The position numbers and the translations under genes are program-made. The notes beneath the pieces were generated by a model. It had not been told where the DNA came from. It saw only the letters and a program-made list of their open reading frames with translations, and did not search any database. Positions 10,850-23,521 of a DNA stretch of 64,000 nt are shown in pieces; the stretch's first letter is position 1; every line of letters begins with the position of its first letter. Source of the stretch: Isoetes taiwanensis (Eukaryota > Streptophyta > Lycopodiopsida > Isoetales > Isoetaceae); assembly GCA_021234155.1 (NCBI GenBank), contig JAJEKV010000011.1, positions 14,297,255-14,361,254 on the forward strand, read 5' to 3'.

Positions 10850-13080
10850 CCTATCTCCTCCGTACGCGGGAGAGCACCGTGTATAACTGGCCATGTGCAA
10901 ATACTTCGGTACGCAAGTCGATGACGACACGATCCAATGTCAGTCCCTGGCAACTATTGAAGGTAGTCGAGTAAGACAGATTGCCGCCTATGAATGGTCC
11001 AGGGTCGATTCTCTGGTTGATAGAAGAAATTAGTTCTAGAGATTGGGTACGTACATGCGTCATCCTGGGATGTTTCATCTAATACCTCTTCATCTAATAC
11101 CTTCACCATTATAAATTTTTCGTGCATTGATATGACCATAACACTCGCATTTTTCACAAGACCCTTTTCCATATCTAGTCGTTTCATAATGTGACATATA
11201 GCCCCTACCTTAAGCCTGACTTCGTGGTTGGGTATCCCCGAATGTGTGAAGTTATTAAGAAAATCTGATGTTCCATAAGGATGGTCATGTATGATTTCAT
11301 CTTGTTCGCTGATGTGGTCATGGCTATAATATGTCTTATCATGATTAGGAACTCTATGAAGAATGCGATCATTGAAGTTGTCAACACTCTTATTAATCGG
11401 CGATAAGAAGTTGTGTTTCTTGCATGTTGTTGGATTCTGAAGCATGTTGGAAGGATACAAAAATTCAACACCATCTGCTACATTGGTAGTTGTATCGAAC
11501 ATATCTAGTGAGACCATAGATCCTTCCCAATCCTCTCCTATGCGATCAACAAATCGCATTAGTTCGGGGTCGTCTGCATTAAGTATCGGCTCTTCTAATC
11601 TCAATACATGAAAACTTTGCCATAGCAGTGATGACTTTATAGATGCATCCTCTAAAATACTCTAAAATAGTTTAGTCGAGCATCCTCAATCCTCGAATAC
11701 ATGTCAACCAAATACTCTCCACACAGACGACCCAATTGAACAAACCGTTCCTCATGCAACAATCTAGCCCTATACCATCGTAATTGCGTAAGACCATGTT
11801 CGTTTCCAAGCCCCAACCAATTGTACCATGCGGGACAAAAGACGGATATTGCAGCGGTTCATACATAGAGTCAAGGATGTTTATGAATGTTGGCTCCCCT
11901 TCATTACGAACCCAAAAACCAGCAACTCTAGGAGCGACATCAACCGTGCTATTAATATCTGCAATGGCTGCAACTTCGTAGCTTGCAACCACTCCTTGAA
12001 CCGTAATATATGCTGATGGTAACTGCATGCTTCCCATGGTTCGAAGATTTTGAATAAATGGGTTAATTTGGTTAAGAATTGAACTAATAATACCAATCCA
12101 TTGAAAGGGCACTCTTTGGTCTCGAGCTTGTGTATATCTCCGTATGCCTCAGGGGCTCATGCTAGTTGTTTTGGGTTCATACATGACTCCACCTACCACA
12201 TCGAGCTTGTGTATATCGTTCAGATTCGTCATAGATATACCAATGTATCGAATGTCCTATTTCCATTGTGGGCCGTAGCCGACGATATGTTCGTCCTGTA
12301 ATAGTTACCGACAAAAGAAAATCTAAATTTACGAATCCGCCACTTACTCCAAGAACACTGAAACAAAATAGTTTATTTACTTTTCTTGCTAAATCAGCAA
12401 ACTCTCTTATGTTATACATGTTGTATAGTGCCACAGGCAAAGGGGGTAAAGGTTGCAACAACCATTTCCCTTTGTTGCAACAGAATCCATCTTGTTCGAC
12501 GTTGAGCAAAGGAATCTGACAATATGTGCACCTTTTATTTCACGTGCACATCACGTAACTTCGGCGTACAAGTTCATGTGTCGTGCACGAGCTTGCCAAT
12601 GTATATATGCTTTTGGTGCTACTTCTGTACCATTTACTTGAATCTGTGTTTGGTTTGACGACGTTGATTTAATATCCACAGTTTCAAAGTTTGCGTCTCT
12701 TTGTGGTACAAGTATAAAGTGGGATCGTCCTGAGCGCTTTCTAGCCATGTCTCTTATTCTAGATTTATCATGCTCAGTTAAACTTGCATAGCGTTCTACC
12801 TTTCTTTGCCATATGCTCTCTCTATCATCCTCTGATAGCTCTACATAGCATTCTACACTTCTACATCATATTCAATCCTTGTTCTTATCCGATAAGTTTG
12901 CATAACACTCTCTTTCTCTTTGACGTATGCTCTCTCTATCCTCTCCTGATAAGTTGGCATAACGTTCCCTTCTCTTATACCGTCTTCTTTCTGAACCTTC
13001 TTCAACTGATTTTATGTAACATTCTTCAGTCGGACTGATCAAATTTGCAGTAATATTTTGCCCAACCACAACTATAGCTG
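10850..13080 (-). mobile_element. Helitron remnant (RepHel pieces, HUH region deleted)
   Basis: Minus-strand frames, read from 13,080 downwards, match successive parts of a plant Helitron protein. First come repeats of about 23 residues of type RERYANLS-ED/NRESIR (12,740-13,080). A CCNKGKW...PLPPLP block with GGFVN...GRTYRR follows (12,177-12,509). Then NPFIQNLR...PTFINILDSMYEPLQYP...PHGTIGWG (11,672-12,112), whose tail continues only in another frame. Next is a helicase-side segment beginning RLEEPILNADDPELMRFVDRIGEDWEG (10,954-11,604). The C-terminal helicase motifs QGLTLDRVVIDLRTEVFAHGQLYTVLSRV end at about 10,850. The HUH nuclease region and most helicase motifs that should lie between DARLN (about 11,665) and the SSLLWQSF segment are absent, and frames are broken. 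It is a dead, internally deleted copy. Its N-terminal start probably lies at 20,290-20,455, beyond an insertion. Confidence 0.85.
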
Positions 13081-13104
13081 TGTGTTCTGAATTTACGTAT
13101 TATA

Positions 13105-13488
13105 GGGGTAGAGGAGACAGACACTGAGGGTCAGACAGATTTGGAGGTCGCTAAGCAGTTCTTCTGTGGGGTTATGCATGTCCCAGCTATTGGACTTGTG
13201 TCTGCAGCGAGGGTGGGGGCTGCGCGTCCTGATCGACCTCGACACCTTCTAATTCGTTTTCGGGATGTGTTGAGTCGTCTAAGTGTTCTTCAGCACGGAA
13301 ATCATTTGAGGGGCACTACTTTTTCATTACAGGAAGATCTTTCTTCCATACAGCTATGCAATCGCCGGAATGAGTTGTGCAAGGTTAGGGAAGCCCGTCA
13401 ACACAAAAAATGGGCGATATACCGAGGAGGAGCAGCAATTATCCTAGACCATTGGCCATCTAATCCGTGGACAGGCTATGTCTAGGGT
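13105..13488 (+). mobile_element. LINE ORF1 C-terminal fragment (L1 ORF1p-like)
   Basis: The frame is open from about 13,090 to a TAG near 13,486. The segment RPRHLLIRF...HLRGTTFSLQEDLS...RRNELCKVREARQHKKWAIYRGG fits the C-terminal RNA-binding domain of L1-type ORF1 proteins (RPR-IIVRF start, EDLS motif, basic helix). The N-terminal part and all of ORF2 are absent. The frame is followed directly by about 75 bases of trailer before the CACTA insertion. The trailer resumes at 20,162 and ends in a (TCTTTA)n tail, so this seems to be a short, deletion-type LINE derivative. Confidence is high for the domain and moderate for the joined structure. Confidence 0.7.
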
Positions 13489-15739
13489 CTCTCAGCAGTA
13501 CCATATCATCAGAACAAATAGCTTTTTTGTTACGGGGCTTTGTCTCCATGTTGTGCTTTGTTTACACTACAAGAGAAAGGTACCAATATCGTCTAGTTTA
13601 ACGTCAAAAAACTTGACGTAAATGGATCCTCTTACACTCCAAATTTTGTCATATTTTTGACACTATAGCTGACGTGATCATTTGCCACAAAGTTGACGCT
13701 CGGGCGTCAAGTGTTGTATCAAGATTGTGGCACATTCAGTTGTCACATCTCCTGATACAAAGGCATCTTTTTAACGAAATTGCAACATTATAGCAAAAAA
13801 GTTAGTGTCAAGATAGCATCAATACTTTTTGAAAACCGTATAACAGATGTAACATTAGAATATTATCAAGTGCTGCAACAACGTTGTAACATAATTGCAA
13901 TAAATAATTGTACATATATGGGCAAAATTCCATCAGAGTTGTGACGAGCTAATAACAAGAAAGGCATATATTTCATTAATTGTAAATTAACTAGTACCAA
14001 AGATTGTGACAAGCTAATAACAAGCATGGCATATTATACTTCGTCGATTGTAACTAGTTTTATCAAACTAGCAACAAAAAAATCAACAAACTTTGTGGCG
14101 AGAAAAGCACCATTCGGCAAATAAAAATAGTTTGTTAATAGCGTCAACCATTGCAACTCTATTCAAATTCCATTATAATTTGTGTAATATTAAAATTTAA
14201 TTTTCTTACCACTGATTTCGATCTAAAATTACTTTACATTGCAATATTTTTCTTAAAATTACTCTACATTGCAATAATTTTCTTACCACTGATTTTGATC
14301 TAAAATTACTCTGCATTGCAATAAAATATAAGGAAAGTTGAATATTCCCATTCAATAATAATAAGCCTTCTACATATGAAATGCTCATAGGCATAAGAGT
14401 CAAATACTCATAAGCAAGAGTATTCTTAAGTACGTAACAAATCACAATAGTGCCTTCAGAACTCTCATTTTAGTATTCAATGCATTCTCCACACTCATCA
14501 CATTCACAAATATATTATTAGACTTATTGAAACCAATAGTAATGCAGAAGAGAAAAAATTTATTAGTATTGAATTTTTGAGAGTGTTCCTACAATATTAT
14601 TGGCATTAAATCTGACAAATTATCATATCAATCTGGCAACTAATCTCACATATTAATTGGCGCATCTAGTATTATAATAGCATGATGGCCAGCAATGTTG
14701 GACTATAAATTTTCAGCAAATGGTTCTAGGCATTGTGATATGTAATTAAGAATGAAAATGTTTATCTTTTCCTTGTCAAAATCGCTATCAGTATGATATA
14801 TTTCCTCGCATATTATGAAAAAATAGAGAATAAAAAAGGTAAACACACACATATTGACTTATATAGAGAAATAACACTTACAGTCTCAATTTTCTTGCCT
14901 TTTCTCTATTTCACCTTAAAGATTATGCCCAGACTTCTTTCAACATAATCCACAGCCTTAAACTGTAATTGAGAAACGCAAAACTTTACAATGACTTATT
15001 CTAAATGTTTATTATCGAGAAAAAGAGAAATGGAAGCCAAATCATAATTAGGCAAACACCACTAAATGTATAATGAAAGATATGCCTTTTGCTGCTTTGG
15101 CTAAAAACATATGTAACATCACACTGCAAATAACACAAAAATGACTGTTCAGGACAAAAAAAGGTGATTCAGAAACTGCAAACCTATGCTTCTAACCATA
15201 TTTGGTCCTTGCAAATCATGTAAAATGTATTGGAATGGGGCAAAAGTAAAAGCACCTCCCAATAGCATCAAACATTTCCTTATTCGGTACAAAGTTTCTT
15301 CAGATTAGACAAAGTCATGGACTTCTATAAGGAATAAATGGCTAGAAGCCATGGAAGAAAAGTATGCAATGCTACAGGAGCAAAGTACCTGGATTTACAC
15401 AACAATATCTACACGCCTTGGCCACCTGGTTTCAAGCTAAAGCAGAAGAGGATAGTATCTGCAAACTAGAAAACAAGATTTGCACAAAAGCTTCTTTAAA
15501 ATAGAATTTGCCATCACAGTTTTGGGGTTAATGCAACAGTTTGGGCGTGGTAGTTTGGCAACAAGAAACAGGTATACATCTCAATCAAAAAGGCAAATAG
15601 GACAAAAGATTATCAATGCCATCAGTCAGTTCATAAACCTGCAAAGCAATCAGGAACTGTGCCCTCAAGAACTGTACAAACATATAAAAACACATTTATT
15701 TATCCACTGTAAACTGCTCCTAGATCATGGATTACAAAT

Positions 15740-15925
15740 ACACAAATATCAATGCTAAGACTGTGTACATGCATATTATCTGCTGGAGCATCACATGCAG
15801 CTTGCAAACACAGATATTAATGCCAAGGTGTCCACATGCACAGCTGTTGCAAACACCTGTATCAATGCCAAAATTGTGCACATGCATGAACATATCTGCT
15901 GAAGCATCACACAGCTGTTGTAACG
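15740..15925. repeat. Local tandem repeat inside the CACTA element
   Basis: The phrase ATCAATGCCAA-TGTGCACATGCAT recurs near 15,748, 15,812 and 15,859. CTGCTGRAGCATCACA-GC recurs near 15,780 and 15,897, giving a compound unit of about 115 bases. Non-coding. Confidence 0.55.
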
Positions 15926-18699
15926 GATTGCAGTAAGTACTAGATTCCTTTTGTTTAGAGCTGAAACGTGCAATAAAGCATCTAAGCCTAATCTTTTTGC
16001 TGTTCAAAATGGTTGTCACACGTACACATTATCCCAATAGCAGATGCACTATAACTTTAACTCTTCATATCAGAGAATCTGATGGAAGTGGCAAACAGTT
16101 TGGTGAGGGCCAATGCTAAGCATTCTAGAACTTGGCAGATTATTCTACAGCTAGTGTTATTATTTCTGAAAGAATCTAGATGTTAAAAGTGACATGTTGG
16201 CACTAGAAATTGGAGGTTATCCATAGTATTTCACACGGAGAAATGCAAGTAAACTGCAATATCCAGTCATGACCCTGGCTGGCCTACCAATGGATATAGG
16301 AAGCATATTTTGGAGAAATACCACAACGAAACCTCCTACTATTTAGTTATATGCTTCTGGTTAAAAAGGCCACTGGGGCTGCCATGGTTTTGAATCTGGA
16401 GCTCTAATCTGATCTGCTGCAAAATGCTTGGCTCCTGCAAACAGGAGGACTATCAGCCTATAGATCATACTTGTGTTTTTGTGAAGAAGGGTAGAATGGA
16501 GTTGCATTTATTTCATAGCTGGTCACTCGTCTTTTGACAGTCCAAACATGACTACATCTTTTGAAGTTACGATGAAGCAAAGATAACAGAGAAAACATAA
16601 AACGAAAGCATCTGATCCCCTTACCTCTCCTTTCGCTTCTTTTTCTTCTCTAGGTCATTTTGTTTTTCTGATGGCCTGGATGGCGTTTTTGAACCCCCTT
16701 CAGCATTTCTTTGAACCCCTTTCTTTACTCACTCATTAGAGCAGCCAGAATATCTTCAGGCACATTCTGTCAGGAAACTTCCAAGCCTGGACTCCTCTGC
16801 CATCGTTGATCCATCCTTTCCCTTGCCAGATCCTGTTGGAAACACTAGATAACAAAGCAAGAAAGAAATGTTAGTAACCGACAATGAGAAATACCTAGAA
16901 AAACTTTTTTTGGTCGTCCTCATCTACATTTTGCTTGTGATATGGATACTTACTAATGGCGCTGGAGGAAACAGACGATGAGCCATGACTTGAATCGAAA
17001 TCAAGACTGGTGAAGACGGTAATGGTGCCTTTTTTATTTCTACACAATTCTTTCTTGTGTTGCTATTTTTCTCCCGCCATTCTCCTTCGTTCGTTGGGAT
17101 TGGAATTTTCTTTCCCTTCTTTTTTCATCTTAGCCTAAATGTATATGTGGTTTATTAGCACTTTATTTTGTAGGCTATATCCCATGGAATATTCTATGGC
17201 AGTCCCGTGTGATCCGTCCCATGCAAATCAATATGGCCCCATGTTGACCCGATTTGCAAGGAGGTATTAAAAAACACAAATCCAATGGTTATCATTCACA
17301 GGAGTGCACAATATAACAAACATGCTGAACTTTGCCATCTGCCCTGTGCTCCAGCAATGGAGCTGTGTTTTGTATCTGCTCTAGCTATAGCGATGGCGCT
17401 GCACTGCACTGAGGCCAGAACATGGCTTTCCAAATCCGGTGCAGCATGAAAGCGCTTGACTTAAGATCCAGTAAAGCATGATGGTTAATTCATGGAGCTT
17501 ACCCTGTTTCAATCCTATTTCAGCCATGGCTACAGCGATGGCAAATCTGGCAATCAATTGGCTACAACGATGGCAAATCCAGCAGCGATGCCCTGTGGCT
17601 ATTTCCAAGATGCCTGCCCAGTGTAACAAACATAATGAACTTTTCATAGCAAACCCTTGTTGCTTCTATTTCTTCAGAGGAATTGAACCTCTGTGTTCCA
17701 CTAGAAGACAGAACATAAAGCAACAACAATAGCCCAGCCTTGGCTGCAAATCGACCCTAACAGATTTAACACAATCACAAATCTGCCGGATTAGCTTAAT
17801 CACAAATCTGCCGGATTTAACAAGGTTGGGCCCTAACAGGATTTTCGTCTGTGATAATGTGGCCGAAATCACAAAGCCTAACTGCTGCACTTTCCAAATC
17901 TAAAACATGAAAACCACAAGCCTGGCTATGGCTATATGGCCAAACATGCGACTGAAGCTATGGCTTCCGGCAAAGGCCTGACCACCTCCATAAGAGCTGT
18001 CGCCGCCTTCCTACAAAAATAGAAAAAAAAAATACAGAAAGAAAGAATAATGCTCCTATTTGGAATCCACCATGCCAGCATCAACAAACTACGTATTTGC
18101 ATATGAATACAGTAAAATACCTTAGACAATCTTATGTAATAAATGTACGTTTTCTGATTTCGGCCACATTATGACTATTTTTGGGTTGCCCGAACTGTTT
18201 TGTAGGGGTTAAAATGTCAGTTATCTGCAAATATACTCATAATTATGCTTTTTCTACAAGTTATGTGTGGTTTTTTCTCTTTGTAAGGGGTTTGACCTTT
18301 GGATATTTATCTTTAATGTTTTATACACGCAGGTTTGAACTTGCTAAACCATTATTTTGACCAGTGCTCTACAATTTTCTAGTGACGATTGTTGGGAGTT
18401 TAATCCCGCTGACGACATCCGAGATAAACCGGAATAGGCGTAGGTAATAAGCTTGCCACTAACATTCAACTATGTTTCTTGACGCAGAGCAAGTTTATTT
18501 GGATACCCAGCCTTTAATTTGATCTGTTCTAGATGGTTATAATGTTTTGATTTTGGCATATGGCCAGGCAGGCTATGAAAATTCCAATATAAAGTTGCAA
18601 TACAAATGATTTAGAACTATAATGCACAAGTTATGGACCTACTTACCAATGATGACTTCACAACCTTTTGCTAAGCTTGTCCTTGTGGTTCTTTTAGAA

Positions 18700-18860
18700 G
18701 GCTTTTCTTTTTTTTTTTTTTTCCCTTCGGGGCGGGGGTTTTTTAACCCGGACAGTAATAAGTTTGCTGCGCTCCTTATGGGTCCCATAGGCCGATTGGC
18801 CTCAGTGGACGATAAAAAATCATTCTCATTCTCATTCTCTTTCTTTTCCTTTTCCCTTTT
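18700..18860 (+). mobile_element. LINE 3' end fragment with (TCATTC)n tail
   Basis: The segment shared with 29,741-29,893 and 59,079-59,262 reads: GGGGGTTTTTTAACCCGGACAGTAATAAG in overlapping pieces, then TGGGTCCCATAGGCCGATTGG, then TCAGTGGACGATAAAA and a CTCATTCTCATTC tail at about 18,823-18,842. It is 5'-truncated, as is typical for LINE copies, and is nested inside the CACTA element. Confidence 0.75.
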
Positions 18861-20161
18861 CTTCATACGGTTGTGCAAGGTATAATGCATGTAAGCTTAA
18901 AAATCGAAAGAAGTCCAAGTTTGGTGGCATGAATGTACCAGAAGTTTATATGTTATCAGTTCAGTCTGTTGCGATATCTTAGAGATAATGGTAAATTGTC
19001 AGAAAAGCCATGCCCATGGTGCAACCACTTTAAATCAAAGAAGTAGCCAGTCTCATAGGTTTGCATAATCGTGCTAATAAGGAAAGACTCTATACCTCTT
19101 CCCTCCCCCCCCCCCTCCCAACAACAAAAAAAAAACATCCTTTTTTTTTGTTGCTCTACTAATGGTGTTTAATATATTTTTCTCAGTATATAGATGGTGC
19201 ATGTGGAAGAAATGGATTTTGCATCAGGCTTTGTGCCACGTCAAATCTTAACAAAATCAACTCAGGCTTATTATAAGGAGTCCAGAGAATTTGTGGTACA
19301 TGGAACTTTGAGAGTAGATAAATTGGGATCCCACTATTGTGGTGCACAACAATTGGTATCAGAGCGAAGTGATGATCTGACATGTGAACGACTACCACAA
19401 CTAGCAAATGATATGTTTATATTTTAAACCATAGACAAAGGCTTGCTTCCAACCTCCAAAAGTCATTACGAACTTGGCTCTTCAATTATATCTGAACAAT
19501 GATGAAATAAATGCCATTGAGTGCAATTTGAGTATGAAATTATATTTGTTCATATTTTACAGTAACCAGTAAACTAGCCACAGTAATCCCTAAACCAACT
19601 TTGACTGGTCTAGACTAGTCTTTTCAAACTAGCTAGCTTTGTCCTATTGCCAGCGAGCAGCCAAAGTGGACATGTATAGGCTTTTAAGTTCTATCACATT
19701 GGGGATCATCATTCTATTATTAAGCTTGCTGCTAGTACTGCTATGATATGGTGGGTATTTAGAATTGAGCATTATCCCTCTATCATAGATGCAATCTAAG
19801 ATAAACTTGCTGCAATTTGGATAAAATTGTATCATAATAATCTAGGAATACTCCACACAGTCTCTGTCAAAATATTGGATACAAAGTTGAAAATATCTTG
19901 TTGTCAATCGTAAGAAACTATTGTCACAACTTAGTTATAACATTGTTTAAAAGTTGTTGTTATAATGCACTTAAAGTGCAATATGAACTTGACAAAAAGA
20001 TGTCACTGCCTTAATAAAATGTTTGACACTATGGCTTTGACACAATCCTGCCACAATGGCACCATTTTGTGTCAAGATAGCAGCATTCGTCATAAAGTTG
20101 TCACTACACTTATGTCTTGACACAAGCGTTGACACTATAACCCCTTCCTCTTGTAGTGTTA

Positions 20162-20281
20162 GGCTTATGCCTTTTTGTTCTGTAGGGGGCTCACGCCCTC
20201 TTTTCTTTGTTTGGGTCCCATAACCCGATAGGGTTCTCGTGGACGATAAAAACTTATCTTTATCTTTATCTTTATCTTTCC
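20162..20281 (+). mobile_element. LINE 3' trailer with (TCTTTA)n tail
   Basis: Contains TTTGGGTCCCATAACCCGAT, TCTCGTGGACGATAAAA and then four TCTTTA units to 20,281. This parallels the trailers at 18.7, 29.8 and 59.1 kb but has a different simple tail. It directly follows the TTA duplication of the CACTA element, so it is most simply read as the continuation of the LINE fragment that begins at about 13,105. Confidence 0.7.
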
Positions 20282-20289
20282 TCTGCTAC

Positions 20290-20455
20290 TCTAGCTCGCT
20301 GTTTTCTGGCACGTTTTCTAGCTCTTTCTCGTATTCTATCTCTATCCTCCTCATTCAAATTTGCGTAGCGCTCTCTTTCTCTTTGTCGTGCTCTCTCTCT
20401 ATATCTCTCAGCTAGATCACCTTATGCGATCCTATCACTATCATCCATGGTCTTT
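20290..20455 (-). mobile_element. Helitron N-terminal segment, separated from the rest
   Basis: On the minus strand an ATG at about 20,452 opens MDDSDRIA, a stop, then GDLAERYRERARQRE...RYANLNEEDRDRIRERARKRARKQRA. These are the basic, RERYANL-type repeats found at the N-terminus of plant Helitron RepHel proteins and also at 12,740-13,080. Together with the trailer ending at 20,281 this suggests that the Helitron reading frame was split by the LINE and CACTA insertions. A second, unrelated Helitron remnant is the alternative. Confidence 0.6.
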
Positions 20456-23230
20456 TACTTTAGAAAAATTCTAACAAACATATGGGAATATTGAAGCCCC
20501 AACTTTCAATCAAAGGGATAACGTGGGATTTTACTTACTTGATACCATTGTGACCACGATTTTTCTTCCAAGCTCACTTCAACCGATAGCAAAGGCCTCT
20601 TCTTCAAGCTAGAACACGAAGGATTGAAAATTTCATTACACTCATATATATTTCGAACGAATATACACTAAATTACAGGAATTGCTAAAGGAAAGTGTGT
20701 GTGTCGAGGTATTAATTACATTAATGAACCCAGCTTTGCATTAACTACATTGAAGCAAGTACTTTTAGTTAGCAACAATCCACAATTCTAAGTGTAGGTA
20801 CTAAATTTGAGATATTCTTAACCATCCTTCTAACATCTCTTCCCTCTACTTATCTGTCAACCAAAGTAGCCTAGCATCTTTGTGCACTTAGATAATTTGA
20901 GGTTGAAAGATAGACTTGAATTTATATCACGTGGTATGTCTAGATGGGATTGTATACTAAGTAGATTTCTATGGGTTTATGATGCCAAAGAAACATGCTA
21001 TATGCTTAAAGGCAAGGTAAAGCTCTATACTAAAGGTTTGGAGCCGAGCATCTGCGTGATGTTTCCATTGGGTCATGTTAAGAATCTTGCGATTTTAGCT
21101 AGAGCAAGGGAAAGGTTCATGCCATCATGGTTCCTCCATTGCTAGCATACAAGATACCTTTTCTAAACTATGCGAATATAGTAGAAAACATGCATTGGAT
21201 ATTATCTCACTTTAAGCGTGAAGGCATATGTGTAGCACATGGAGCGAATAAGCTTTGAGATATTCAATAGGCATAGTGTCATATACTTGATTGTTCCCAA
21301 GGCCTAGCCTAAGGGGCATCAATAATAATGAAGTTTGGGGCGTTTGTGAATTTGTTTTGATTTTAATACATTGCTAGGCTCTACAAAATCTATAACAATG
21401 ACTCTTTTGATTGAGCAATCTAGGCAACAACCTTAAGGTTCTATTTAGCAATACTTCGAGAGAAATAGTGACACACATAAGCCACAAAGAGATGGACAAA
21501 TAGAATAAACGGCCGCTCTAAAAGATGTCAATTACCAAAATTGAGCAATTTCAAAATGACTTGAGGTTGACATGGTTAAAAACTAATAAAGATTTACTAA
21601 GGACAAATTAGGAAGGACAATTGGGAAGGAACTCATGTAGGAGGCAAAGTCCTAGGTGTAGGAAGTATGCTTAATTACGTATGGTTTGACACTTAGTGAC
21701 GTGCTCACTATGCCAATAATTTGATATTGGCAATACTTGGTACTTAAACAACATGGTCTGACACATGCCCATTATCCGAGCATCTTTGTGAAACACCCAA
21801 ATGAGATATTTCATCTACCTACCATAGCTAAAAAAGGGGAAAGAATAATCAATAGAGTCTGTGGTAAGCCACAAACCATGGTCTGGAATAGTTAGGCGTT
21901 CACGATGTCAGTCATTTGATATGGCAAGACTTGGTTCTCAAACAACATGGTTTGACGCATGCCACTAATTGGAGAAAGCAATTTGTAATGCACGATTCTA
22001 CGTTGGTAAGTGATTAATGGTTATTATAGCAAAAGAAGAAAAAAAAAAAAGAAGAAGGCCTTAACCGAAGTGATATTTGATGGCGTCATCTCATTTAAAA
22101 CATCCATTGGTAAAAATTTAATGACTTTTATATGGGCAACGAATACCTAGTAGAAGCATCAGTACTGATTTTTTTTTTCCAGTTCCTTAATCGGCCATGG
22201 CCGTCTACATCTATTTCGTTACACCGTGGCAGCATCGCCATAGCCAGTTCCGGCAACGCCATAGCCAGTTTGCCAAAGCTTCAGTCTGTTGTGCTTTTCA
22301 AGCAGCTTTTCGGTCCAGCTCCTTTGATGTCTCTCTGTGTTTTTTTTTTTGGTTATGGGCTTCGTTGGCTATCTGACGCAGTTGTAGATTCGAAAGGGAA
22401 ACTGGCAGAAGATACTTAATATAGTTTATATACGATTCGGCAACCGCTGAGGTATGGTTTTAAGACATTTTTTAAGGCGGCATGCAACTGCTGATGTTTC
22501 TGTTGATCTCGTCTGTTTCTATTGATGGCAGAGGTTTCCAGGCCTATTGACATGAGCAAAAGAACAAAATACGCAGATTAGAATAAGCACGGGCTAATGA
22601 GAAGCAAAAAGCGAAAGCAACGGCGTTCTGGAAAACCGTTTCCCAGCATATATCCAATCCTTTTAATCTATCAGCATCTTACCACTATTAGGGAATGAGT
22701 TTTACTGCCAGCGGCCATAGCAGAGAAACATCAAACAGGAAACATTTTCACAATAAAACAACAAAGATGTGAACTTACAAATTGGACCGGTGCAGAGCCA
22801 ATTCCAGGAGAATCTTAGAATTATATTATCAGAATTAGAGTAAGTATCCCTTTTATATTCGTCAAGGTATTTTTATCCATAAAATTACAGATGTTACGGT
22901 GTAGAAACTACAGATTACCTAGGCCAGACTTGTTCTAATCCATAAAATTACAGATGTTGCACTGAAAAAATGACAGATTACCCAGACCACTATTCACTGC
23001 CAGTGAAGAATTCTCTTAACCAAAACGTGGCAAAGAAACAAAAGGTTCGGATTGGTGTGCAGAGAAAACATATCGGAAACGTGGCAACCAAAAGCAAGTC
23101 TAAATTGCGGCGCAGAAAAATTACTGGGGAACAAAAAGGGAAAATTGCAAACTGTTTTATATACGTTTAGATGAGTACAGAGAACAAAAGATCAATAGCA
23201 AGCTTGTGACAAGAGGGCTTGTAGCGTCTA
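20456..23230. other. Non-coding stretch
   Basis: AT-rich sequence without a recognisable gene. A diverged direct repeat (AAACAACATGGT-TGAC-CATGCC core) occurs near 21,745 and 21,940. The open frame at 22,970-23,170 is lysine-rich and featureless. Confidence 0.4.
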
Positions 23231-23450
23231 GTTCTTAAATGAAAATTAAAGACATTTTGTTGATGCTGGACATTTTTAGGGTTGGGTTGTTCAACAATGA
23301 TTGGTCTGACATTTTGTTGATGCTGGAGATTTTTAGGGTTGGGTTATTCAAGAATGATTGGTCTAGATGTTCTTAAATGAAAATCAAAGACATTTTGTTG
23401 ATGCTGGAGATTTTTAGGGTTGGGTTGTTCAAGAATGATTGGATTGCATT
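23231..23450. repeat. Imperfect tandem repeat (GACATTTTGTTGATGCTGG)
   Basis: Three copies begin at about 23,251, 23,308 and 23,389. Each runs GACATTTTGTTGATGCTGG, then ATTTTTAGGGTTGGGTT, then TTCAASAATGATTGG. The longer third spacing comes from an extra GTTCTTAAATGAAAAT segment that also precedes the first copy. Confidence 0.8.
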
Positions 23451-23521
23451 TGAGTTGTCTTTGGAAGCATTCTTGAACAATCGGTCCACATGAAGCCTTG
23501 CCACTGCATCAAGTTTATGAT

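Larger units (their letters stand above)
13565..20158. mobile_element. CACTA (En/Spm-like) transposon, 6.6 kb, no transposase seen
   Basis: The left end is CACTACAAGAGAAAGG at 13,565. The right end is its inverse CCTTCCTCTTGTAGTG, ending at 20,158, with one mismatch in 16. The element is flanked by a perfect TTA target duplication (13,562-13,564 and 20,159-20,161), the 3-bp size expected for this superfamily. Both subterminal regions are rich in TTGACAC/GTGTCAA-type motifs (for example 13,590-13,760 and 19,990-20,140), the usual transposase-binding arrangement. No reading frame inside resembles a transposase, so the element is non-autonomous. The interior holds a LINE 3' fragment (18,700-18,860), a local tandem repeat near 15,740-15,925 and many GCTATGGC-type motifs. 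Confidence 0.92.

Noticed and set aside
9786-10850. ATACAAGAAA/GC palindrome as the proven 3' end of the Helitron
   Set aside because: The position and hairpin fit, but the terminus reads CTTG and not CTRR. Two other copies are not next to Helitron coding sequence.
18639-18890. Lysine/glutamate-rich minus-strand frame
   Set aside because: It is the translated simple tail of a LINE trailer.
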